Source: CBDCWA01 sp046048295 (GTDB taxonomy: Bacteria > Pseudomonadota > Alphaproteobacteria > Rhizobiales > Hyphomicrobiaceae). From it: a stretch of DNA of 12,476 nt. The stretch covers positions 1-12,476 of the forward strand of contig JBJOGJ010000110.1 of NCBI GenBank assembly GCA_046048295.1. The letters run 5' to 3'. A program made the translations under genes and the position numbers. Shown one piece after another: positions 7,080-12,476 of the stretch (the stretch's first letter is position 1; every line of letters starts with the position of its first letter). The notes under the pieces were generated by a model. It was given only the letters and a program-made list of their open reading frames with translations, was not told the DNA's origin and ran no database searches.

Positions 7080-8567
7080 ATGACTGAAGACGTTGAATGG
7101 TACATCGCACGGGACGGCAAGCAGCACGGCCCGATCTCATCCGTAGAGATGAAGAAATTCGTGGAACTCGGCCATCTCCGGCCGACTGACCTCGTCTGGC
7201 AGGCCGCGTTCACGGACTGGCGAAATGGCCATGAGGTATTCCCGGACACCGCCAGGGCCCACCCGCAGCAGGCCGATCCACCCCCTGAGCAGAACCAGCG
7301 GCCGGCTCCGGCCCCCGTCCAGAACGCTCGCAGCCCGAACGATTTTGGCAGCGGACAGCCAAACGACGGCTCGCGGCACCGCCCCAATCCGGATCAGATG
7401 GCGCATCCCTCCGTGGCGCCCGGCGGCCTGAGAGAGCGCCTCCAGGACGTGGCACAGCAGGACCCAGGGCACCGCCAGCAGCGGCACGCCCCCCACGGCA
7501 GCTATCCCGCGGGCGCACCGTCCCCGGCAGGCGCAGGATCTGGTCGCGGGCAAGCCTGGACAGGTCAGCAGCCGGCCTTGGGCGGACAAGCGCCCCACGG
7601 GCAACATTCCATCCTGCAGGAGCCGAACCAGCTTATGCCCCATCCGGCGGCGACACGCCCGCAGGGCAGGCCCGAACATCCGCAGGGCAGGATGGCCGCC
7701 GGTCCCGCAAAGACACCCCGGCGCGGCGGGGCCGACGAGCCGCCACCCAGACGAGGTCGTATCCTCGTATGGAGCCTTGCGGCCGTCCTCGCCATTGCGG
7801 CGCTCGCAGCCCTCGCCTGGTTCGGTTTCCAACACCTCGGATCGTCAGGAAACATCTTCGCAAGCAGCGAAGCATTTCGCGCTTCGCCCTTTCTGACGCG
7901 TGGCAGCACAATCGACGAAATCGATGCGGATCTTCAGAGCCGCGCCCTCTGGAAGATCCTGAAGACCGATCATCCGGAGTGGTATGCAAAGACACTGACG
8001 GACATCAAGGGATGGCGCGGCGCCAAGAAGACCGAGCAGGCGATTGCGGGGGACGTCGCAAAATCGATTGTCGAGCTCCGGCGAGTGCATTCCAAGAGCG
8101 CCCTCGCTGCCTCTTCGGCGAGTTTCATCACGATAGCGCGGGCGTTCGCCGCAAACCTTAAGGCACTCGGCGCAGCAGACAGCAAGGTCTGTTACGATTT
8201 CATCTCCTTCGGCGAAGGCGGACCGGCCGTCCTTTCCCTACTCACCAACCCGAACATTTCGGAACCACTGCACCGCCAGCTTGCCGCGATCTTCCTCGCC
8301 GTGCGTGACGGACGACAGAGCCCAAAGGCGTACGGCACCGCCATCAAGGAAGATTACGACGCGCTCGGCAAGAGGCTCACCGAAAAGCATGGCTGGACAC
8401 CTGTCGACCTACAGGTGTTCTCCAACCCGCAGCTTCTTTCCAAGGCACCGCCGGAGAAGGTCTGCGCAATGGTCCAGGACTGGTTCACCGCCCAGGTCAA
8501 CCTCGAAGACGAGGCGCTACGTTCCCGGCTGCTCTTCGAATCGCTTCGCCCGCTTGTCGCCGGCTGA
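7080..8567 (+). CDS. GYF_2 domain protein with proline-rich linker, one membrane helix and a periplasmic domain
   Basis: A 495-residue predicted inner-membrane protein. Residues about 6-55 form a GYF_2 (DUF4339) module: WYIARDGKQHGPIS, then LRPTDLVWQAAFTDW. Residues about 58-225 are low-complexity and rich in Pro, Gln, Gly, His and Arg, with a short repeat PQGR at 194-197 and 201-204. Residues about 228-249 form one membrane helix preceded by arginines, so the N-terminus is cytoplasmic. The remaining 245 residues are mostly helical and presumably periplasmic, with two cysteines (C371, C462) that could pair; I do not recognise this domain. GYF modules generally bind proline-rich peptides, so the adjacent linker could be bound in cis or by partner molecules (inference). 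The ribosome site is weak (CCAGG, 8 bases upstream). It precedes the ABC-F gene by 53 bases with no terminator between, so the two may be co-transcribed. Confidence 0.85.
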   Translation: MTEDVEWYIARDGKQHGPISSVEMKKFVELGHLRPTDLVWQAAFTDWRNGHEVFPDTARAHPQQADPPPEQNQRPAPAPVQNARSPNDFGSGQPNDGSRHRPNPDQMAHPSVAPGGLRERLQDVAQQDPGHRQQRHAPHGSYPAGAPSPAGAGSGRGQAWTGQQPALGGQAPHGQHSILQEPNQLMPHPAATRPQGRPEHPQGRMAAGPAKTPRRGGADEPPPRRGRILVWSLAAVLAIAALAALAWFGFQHLGSSGNIFASSEAFRASPFLTRGSTIDEIDADLQSRALWKILKTDHPEWYAKTLTDIKGWRGAKKTEQAIAGDVAKSIVELRRVHSKSALAASSASFITIARAFAANLKALGAADSKVCYDFISFGEGGPAVLSLLTNPNISEPLHRQLAAIFLAVRDGRQSPKAYGTAIKEDYDALGKRLTEKHGWTPVDLQVFSNPQLLSKAPPEKVCAMVQDWFTAQVNLEDEALRSRLLFESLRPLVAG

Positions 8568-8605
8568 CGCTCGACAGTTGACCGGCCCGCCGCGGCACCG
8601 CATTT

Positions 8606-8611
8606 AGGGGG
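8606..8611 (+). promoter_or_regulatory. Ribosome binding site bearing on the ABC-F start
   Basis: AGGGGG lies 9 bases before the ATG at 8621. The internal ATG at 8663, which matches the usual family N-terminus, has only a weak GGAT 13 bases upstream. The two lines of evidence conflict. Confidence 0.5.
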
Positions 8612-8620
8612 CACGAGCGC

Positions 8621-10576
8621 ATGCTCGCCCCCTCGCTGCGCGGACGGATCAGCACACCAGTCATGCTACACATCAACGAGCTAACGTACCGCATCGAAGG
8701 CCGTCCGATCCTCGAGGCGGCCACGGTTGCGGTCCCTTCCGGCCACAAAGTCGGACTGGTGGGACGCAACGGCAGCGGCAAGACGACACTTCTACGCCTG
8801 CTCGCAGGTGAGATTGCCCCCGACGACGGCGCCGTCACGATGTCTCGCCATGCCCGCATCGGCTATGTGGCCCAGGAGGCGCCGGGCGGCGAGGAGAGCC
8901 TGATCGATTGGGTACTGGCCACCGACACCGAACGCCACATGCTGCTCGCCGAAGCCGAAACCGCCAGCGACCCTGCCCGCATAGCGGACATCCACGTTCG
9001 CCTCGCAGACATCGACGCACATGCCGCCCCGGCGCGTGCCGCCCAGATCCTGGCCGGACTTGGCTTCGATCACGCAGCCCAGCAGCAGCCGTGCCGCGCC
9101 TTCTCCGGCGGCTGGCGCATGCGCCTCGCGCTCGCCTCCGTGCTGTTCCTGGAGCCCGACATACTTCTGCTCGACGAGCCGACGAACTACCTCGACCTCG
9201 AAGGTACGATCTGGCTCGAAAACTACCTGCGTACGTATCCGCAGACTGTGCTCATTGTCAGCCACGATCGCGACCTGCTCAACCGCGTCGTAGGCGCAAT
9301 CGTCCACCTCGAGCGCGGCCGGCTTACCCTGTACCAGGGTGGCTACGACGACTTCGAGGAAACCCGGCGCGCGCGCCAGCGCCTCGATCTGAAACTCAAG
9401 AAGAAGCAGGACGACGAGCGCCGCCGCCTGGAAGCCTTCGTCGCCCGCTTTTCCGCCTCCGCATCGAAGGCGCCGCAGGCACAGAGCCGGCTGAAGATGC
9501 TTGCCAAGATGCAGCCGATCGCAGCGGCGGTCGATGAAGGTGTGGCACCGTTCATTTTTCCGAACCCGCAACGCAAAATCGCCAGCCCGCTCCTTCGTCT
9601 CGAGAATGCGAGCGTCGGCTATGAGCCGGGAATGCCGGTGCTGGACGGGCTCAACCTGCGCATCGATCGCGACGACCGGATCGCCCTCCTCGGCGCCAAT
9701 GGAAACGGCAAGTCCACCTTCGCCAAGCTCATTGCCGGCCGGTTGCCGCCGATGGCCGGATCGGTGTTCGGCGCCGGGCGGGTCGACGTCGCCTATTTCG
9801 CCCAGCATCAGGTCGACGACCTTCTGCCCGCCAAGACCCCTTACGCATACATGTGCGATCTGCTGCCCGATGCCACCGAAGCACAACGCCGGGCAAGGCT
9901 CGGGACCTACGGATTCGGGATCGCGAAGGCGGACACCCCGAGCGAACATCTCTCCGGCGGAGAGAAAGCACGCCTGCTCATGATGCTGACGACCTTTTCC
10001 GGCCCACACGTGCTGATCCTCGACGAACCGACGAACCACCTCGACATCGACAGCCGGCAGGCCCTGATCGAATGCCTCAACGAGTACGAGGGCGCAGTGA
10101 TCCTGATCAGCCACGACCGCCATCTTGTGGAAGCCTCCGCCGACCGCTTGTGGATCGTGCGCGATGGAACCGTGCAGCCGTTCGGCGGCGACATGGACGG
10201 ATATCGCCAGTTGCTTCTCGAAGAGCGCACGAACCGCGCCCGAGAGGAAAGAGCCGCCCAGAAGGACACGACGCGGACACTTTCCGCAGCGGACATCCGA
10301 AAGGCGGCCGCAGAGCGCCGCCAACAGCTGGCACCGCTGAAGAAGCGCATGACGGCGGCGGAGGAAACGGTGAACCGGCTCGCTGCAGAAATCGCCGCAC
10401 TCGACGCCCGCCTTGCAGACGAAACGCTCTATGTCAAGAAGCCGGACGAGGCCAGGGAGATCGTGCGCAGGCGGGGCGAACTCGCGAAAGCGATCGGCGA
10501 TGCAGAGACAGCCTGGCTCGAGGCGACGGAAGCCTACGAAACGACACTCGCGTCCGTCGAACAGGCAACAGGCTGA
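8621..10576 (+). CDS. ABC-F family ATPase, YheS-like
   Basis: A 651-residue soluble protein with two ATP-binding domains and no membrane segment. ABC-F proteins act on the ribosome. Domain 1: Walker A GRNGSGKTT (48-56), signature FSGGWRMRLALA (161-172), Walker B ILLLDEPTNYLDLE (181-194). The linker is basic and helical (about 245-300) with QAQSRLKMLAKM (286-297), as in YheS. Domain 2: Walker A GANGNGKST (358-366), signature LSGGEKARLLMML (444-456), Walker B VLILDEPTNHLDID (464-477). A C-terminal charged coiled coil (about 535-651) completes it. Family members usually start with a sequence like MLHINELTYRI, here at residue 15 (ATG 8663). The 14 extra residues are kept because the ribosome site favours 8621, but 8663 may be the true start. 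This is probably a translation factor rather than an antibiotic-resistance determinant (inference). Confidence 0.95.
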   Translation: MLAPSLRGRISTPVMLHINELTYRIEGRPILEAATVAVPSGHKVGLVGRNGSGKTTLLRLLAGEIAPDDGAVTMSRHARIGYVAQEAPGGEESLIDWVLATDTERHMLLAEAETASDPARIADIHVRLADIDAHAAPARAAQILAGLGFDHAAQQQPCRAFSGGWRMRLALASVLFLEPDILLLDEPTNYLDLEGTIWLENYLRTYPQTVLIVSHDRDLLNRVVGAIVHLERGRLTLYQGGYDDFEETRRARQRLDLKLKKKQDDERRRLEAFVARFSASASKAPQAQSRLKMLAKMQPIAAAVDEGVAPFIFPNPQRKIASPLLRLENASVGYEPGMPVLDGLNLRIDRDDRIALLGANGNGKSTFAKLIAGRLPPMAGSVFGAGRVDVAYFAQHQVDDLLPAKTPYAYMCDLLPDATEAQRRARLGTYGFGIAKADTPSEHLSGGEKARLLMMLTTFSGPHVLILDEPTNHLDIDSRQALIECLNEYEGAVILISHDRHLVEASADRLWIVRDGTVQPFGGDMDGYRQLLLEERTNRAREERAAQKDTTRTLSAADIRKAAAERRQQLAPLKKRMTAAEETVNRLAAEIAALDARLADETLYVKKPDEAREIVRRRGELAKAIGDAETAWLEATEAYETTLASVEQATG

Positions 10577-10690
10577 AATCGCCACGGCTGCGGCAAACGG
10601 CGCAGCAGTTTCCAACAGCTGATTGCAAACCGTGAATTTCCGTACTTGTTCGCTTGCATGGAGGTGGGCGATTGCCTGAAATGACATCGA

Positions 10691-10769
10691 GGGGAGCCGG
10701 TCGTTCTCGATAGCGGGGTTGAGAGAGTAAGTCCTGGGCGTGAGAGCGCCCGGGCACGGCCGGCTCTCC
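10691..10769 (+). ncRNA. Candidate structured RNA with a three-way junction
   Basis: Closing stem: 10691-10704 pairs with 10756-10769 over 14 consecutive base pairs, including G-U pairs 10693/10767 and 10701/10759. Inside it, 10705-10711 pairs with 10718-10724 around the loop AGCGGG. A second hairpin pairs 10733-10740 with 10747-10754 around the loop TGAGAG. All five wobble pairs are G-U on the plus strand and would be A-C on the minus strand, which favours plus-strand transcription. No T-run follows, so it is not an ordinary terminator. It ends 103 bases before the GST start codon, so it could be a leader element or an independent small RNA. I do not recognise an Rfam family. Confidence 0.45.
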
Positions 10770-10872
10770 GGAAGATCGGGCGCGTTTGCATTCACACGTC
10801 TAGCATTCCCACTTGCGGTCATCGCGGATGAACGGCAACATGCACGCCGCTGACCATCGAGGAGGGAACAGA

Positions 10873-11478
10873 ATGAAGCTGCTCGGCTCACTGGGATCGC
10901 CGTTCGTGCGCAAAGCGCTCATTTGCGCGCACATCAAGGGCGCCGCCGACAAGATCCAGTTCGTGGTGACCAACTCCGGCCCCGAGGCCGACGCGCTGCG
11001 TGCCAGGAACCCGCTCGGAAAGATCCCGATCCTGTTTCTCGACGATGGCACCACGGTCTACGACAGCCACGTGATCTGTGAATACATCGACACGCTCTCG
11101 GACACGCCAAAGCTGTTCCCTGCCGCCGGTCCCGGGAGGCTCAAGACGCTGACGCTCGCGGCACTTGCCGACGGCCTCGCCGAAGCCTCCATCCTCGTCG
11201 CCTACGAGAGCCGGTTCCGGCCGAAGGAGATGTGGGTGCAGAGCTGGGTCGACCGCCAGCAGGCAAAGGTTGACGCCGCGCTCGCACACCTCGAGCAGAA
11301 CGTGCCGACTTTTTCCGGCGCACCCGACTATGGCCACGTCGCCCTTGCCACCTCGATCGGCTTCGTCGACCTGCGCCAGGGAGCCGATTGGCGCGCGAAA
11401 TACCCGAAGGTTGCCGCCTGGCAGGACGACTTCGCCGCGCGCGTGCCGTCCTATGCCGCGACCATGCCCAAGGGGTAG
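10873..11478 (+). CDS. Glutathione S-transferase family protein, YibF-like
   Basis: A 201-residue cytosolic protein with a thioredoxin-fold N-terminal half and a helical C-terminal half. MKLLGSLGSPFVRKA at 1-15 carries the S-P-x-V-R-K start seen in YibF-type GSTs, with S9 as candidate glutathione-activating residue. NPLGKIPIL (46-54) includes the cis-proline P52, and DSHVICEYID (64-73) holds the gamma-glutamyl-binding region. The ATG at 10873 was chosen because AGGAGGG (10860-10866) lies 6 bases upstream and homologous proteins begin with MKL; an in-frame ATG 20 codons upstream has no support. It ends 7 bases before the convergent gamma-glutamylcyclotransferase-like gene, another glutathione-linked family. 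The substrate is unknown. Confidence 0.93.
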   Translation: MKLLGSLGSPFVRKALICAHIKGAADKIQFVVTNSGPEADALRARNPLGKIPILFLDDGTTVYDSHVICEYIDTLSDTPKLFPAAGPGRLKTLTLAALADGLAEASILVAYESRFRPKEMWVQSWVDRQQAKVDAALAHLEQNVPTFSGAPDYGHVALATSIGFVDLRQGADWRAKYPKVAAWQDDFAARVPSYAATMPKG

Positions 11479-11485
11479 CGCAAAC

Positions 11486-11899
11486 TCAATACCGGACGGG
11501 TGGCCGCCATCGCCCGTCTGCGATGATCGGACTGCCGTCCACCGGCAGTAGGTAGACGTAGACCCACGCCGGGCAGGTGCCCCCGGCGTCGAGGGTTACG
11601 GTGGTGCGAACCCGCGCGTATTCGTCGGGCTCGGCGGATGCAGCATCGATGCCCTCGTAAACGTCGAGCCAGGCAAGCGTCGCCGCCGCGTCGGTAAGCC
11701 TGAGGACCAAGCCCGCCACCTCGCCGCCGCCCCCCGCCTGCACGAGCCCCGGATAGGCGCCAAGATCGTAGAGCATGCCGCACACCCGCCCGGTGCCGAT
11801 CACCTGCGTCTCCACGCGAAGCCGCTGCCGCGCCTCGCCGCCATAGGCATCGGTGACGGCCGGCATCAGGGTGCCGTATACGAAAAGGTGCTCCGCCAT
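11486..11899 (-). CDS. Gamma-glutamylcyclotransferase (GGCT/AIG2-like) family protein
   Basis: A 137-residue protein of the GGCT-like fold, whose members release 5-oxoproline from gamma-glutamyl compounds. It shows the defining FVYGTL motif at 6-11, GMLYDLGAYPGL at 41-52, and WLDVYEG at 77-83, where E82 is the candidate catalytic acid. WVYVY at 112-116 forms the last core strand. The start at 11899 is preferred over an ATG 30 codons upstream because GAGGAG lies just before it and the family motif then begins at the expected place. It converges with the GST gene. Both families touch glutathione chemistry, but a joint role is only suggestive. Confidence 0.9.
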   Translation of the reverse strand: MAEHLFVYGTLMPAVTDAYGGEARQRLRVETQVIGTGRVCGMLYDLGAYPGLVQAGGGGEVAGLVLRLTDAAATLAWLDVYEGIDAASAEPDEYARVRTTVTLDAGGTCPAWVYVYLLPVDGSPIIADGRWRPPVRY

Positions 11900-11935
11900 G
11901 TGCTCCTCGCCCGCCTCATGTCGACCCGCCTGCAA

Positions 11936-11951
11936 TGTGATCCAGGTCACA
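11936..11951. promoter_or_regulatory. Crp/Fnr-family operator palindrome
   Basis: TGTGATCCAGGTCACA has perfect TGTGA and TCACA half-sites with a 6-base spacer, the classical CRP arrangement, and also resembles Fnr/Dnr-type boxes (TGATccagGTCA core). It lies between the divergent GGCT-like gene (37 bases from its start codon) and the DUF2892 gene (56 bases from its start codon). Its centre would sit near -41.5 if transcription of the plus-strand unit starts around 11985, where a poor -10 (TAACCT, 11974-11979) can be drawn. Confidence 0.6.
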
Positions 11952-11997
11952 TACGCGGACTGGCGACCAGAGGTAACCTCCCGATGCAATCAAACAT

Positions 11998-12003
11998 GGA
12001 GGA
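11998..12003 (+). promoter_or_regulatory. Ribosome binding site deciding the DUF2892 start
   Basis: GGAGGA lies 4 bases before the ATG at 12008. It overlaps an upstream in-frame ATG at 11996 that has no ribosome site of its own. Confidence 0.75.
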
Positions 12004-12007
12004 CGCC

Positions 12008-12205
12008 ATGACCTGCAACATCGGAACCACAGAACGCATCATCCGCGCCATCGTTGGCCTCGCGCTCATCGCCATCGTCTTCGTCGGGCCGCAGACGCCG
12101 TGGGGCTGGCTCGGCCTGATACCACTCGCCACCGCCATCCTCGGCTGGTGCCCGCCCTACGCGCTGCTCGGCATCAACACCTGCGGCACCAAGAAGGGCG
12201 CCTGA
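12008..12205 (+). CDS. DUF2892 inner-membrane protein (YgaP-type transmembrane domain)
   Basis: A 65-residue small membrane protein. It begins MTCNIGTTERIIR, the usual DUF2892 N-terminus, followed by two hydrophobic helices (about 11-27 and 33-47) and the conserved tail GWCPPYALLGINTC (46-59). The family occurs alone or fused to rhodanese in YgaP, where it anchors a sulfur-transfer domain; no rhodanese is fused here. Cysteines C3, C48 and C59 are retained. The start follows from the ribosome site and the family N-terminus. It is the first gene of a probable two-gene unit and lies 56 bases behind a Crp/Fnr-type palindrome, which suggests control by oxygen, redox state or cAMP (inference). Confidence 0.9.
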   Translation: MTCNIGTTERIIRAIVGLALIAIVFVGPQTPWGWLGLIPLATAILGWCPPYALLGINTCGTKKGA

Positions 12206-12208
12206 GCG

Positions 12209-12361
12209 ATGCTACGCCTGTTCCTGCTGCCCGGGGATATCCTGTGCAACGCTTTCGGCCTCAGGGGCGAAAGCGAGCACCGCCAGATCCTGCGCAGCTT
12301 CTTCAACATGATGATCTGGGGCGCCGTCGCCATCGCGGTGACGCTCTGGATCGCGCTATAG
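12209..12361 (+). CDS. Small 50-residue membrane protein, unrecognised
   Basis: An ATG three bases after the DUF2892 stop opens a 50-codon frame ending TAG. The protein begins MLRLFLLPGDILCNAFGLRG, has a polar, charged middle (ESEHRQILR, 21-29) and ends in one hydrophobic helix (about 32-50) that runs to the last residue, like a tail anchor. Codon use is as GC-rich at third positions as in its neighbours. There is no close Shine-Dalgarno (AAGAAGG ends 11-12 bases upstream), so translation is probably coupled to DUF2892. I do not recognise a family; the tight linkage suggests joint function in the membrane. Confidence 0.65.
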   Translation: MLRLFLLPGDILCNAFGLRGESEHRQILRSFFNMMIWGAVAIAVTLWIAL

Positions 12362-12388
12362 GCCAATTCGATCGGCGTGCTTGATTTG

Positions 12389-12476
12389 CTCAACATGAGA
12401 TTTTTTTGAATTTCTCAATACCAGCAGGCTCGTGTTGAGGAAGTGGTTTGTTTAATTTTCTCAACACCGGCAGGCC
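12389..12476. repeat. Cluster of CTCAAYA motifs in direct and inverted orientation
   Basis: CTCAACA occurs at 12389-12395, CTCAATA at 12414-12420, its complement TGTTGAG at 12433-12439, and CTCAACA at 12460-12466. The copies at 12409-12430 and 12455-12476 extend into a 22-base direct repeat (18 of 22 identical, offset 46). The inverted copies can form CTCAATAC/GTGTTGAG or GTGTTGAG/CTCAACAC hairpins. The region is AT-richer than the rest, and the array may continue past the window edge. Confidence 0.55.

Noticed and set aside
10587..10612. Hairpin GCTGCG / CGCAGC just after the ABC-F stop
   Set aside because: Only six pairs with an eight-base loop and three T afterwards; too weak to call a terminator.
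8792..10891. A 699-codon open frame on the minus strand opposite the ABC-F gene
   Set aside because: It is fully antisense to a motif-perfect ABC-F ATPase. Its translation shows no recognisable domain and is rich in Arg, Cys and Gly, as expected of a GC-rich shadow frame.
12389..12407. CTCA-ACA-TGAG followed by seven T as an intrinsic terminator for the small membrane-protein unit
   Set aside because: A four-pair stem with a three-base loop is too unstable. The motif is better explained as one of four CTCAAYA copies.
12362..12476. Start of a CRISPR array at the right edge
   Set aside because: Only two imperfect copies (18 of 22 identical) with inverted copies between them, no adjacent cas gene, and spacing that does not show a regular repeat-spacer pattern.

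Overview
The window is GC-rich (roughly 60% or more in coding regions, with strong G/C preference at third codon positions). It carries gene families typical of Alphaproteobacteria, most likely a member of the Hyphomicrobiales (Rhizobiales): a GYF_2 membrane protein between ndk and an ABC-F ATPase, a YibF-type GST, and a DUF2892 protein. This taxonomic call is an inference from family content and composition, not from a marker gene. No tRNA, rRNA, CRISPR array, transposase or integrase was seen.

Layout. (1) 1-1206: an N-terminally incomplete Wzz/GNVR polysaccharide chain-length regulator. It is preceded by about 120 bases of lower GC (about 52%) with in-frame stops, so the gene may be frameshifted or truncated. 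(2) 1210-3423, minus strand: the highlight of the window. A 737-residue protein has a signal peptide, a LivJ-type type I periplasmic binding protein (PBP) domain, and a complete prokaryotic pentameric ligand-gated ion channel (extracellular beta-sandwich with a FPFD 'Pro-loop', then four membrane helices) in one chain. No ABC permease or ATPase lies nearby, so the binding domain probably serves the channel. (3) 3557-3949: a small VOC/glyoxalase-fold protein, transcribed divergently from the channel. (4) 4122-6257: a divergent pair made of a reductive-dehalogenase/QueG-like double [4Fe-4S] protein (minus) and a 4,5-dihydroxyphthalate decarboxylase-family protein (plus). This suggests an uncharacterised aromatic or haloaromatic function. 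(5) 6277-6311: a perfect bidirectional intrinsic terminator shared by the decarboxylase-like gene and the convergent ndk. (6) 6336-10576: ndk (minus, with a recognisable sigma70-type promoter), then a GYF_2/proline-rich/single-TM protein and a YheS-like ABC-F ATPase (plus). (7) 10577-10872: a gene-free interval holding a convincing three-way-junction RNA candidate upstream of a GST gene. (8) 10873-12361: GST (plus), a convergent gamma-glutamylcyclotransferase-like gene (minus), then a divergent two-gene unit (DUF2892 membrane protein plus a 50-residue membrane protein) behind a perfect Crp/Fnr-type palindrome. (9) 12362-12476: an AT-richer tail with four copies of a CTCAAYA motif in direct and inverted orientation.

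Functionally, most of the window is ordinary housekeeping or accessory metabolism. Points deserving attention are the PBP-channel fusion, the dehalogenase-like/decarboxylase-like divergent pair, the structured RNA candidate, and the regulatory palindromes at the right end. All calls come from reading the sequence by eye; no database search was run.
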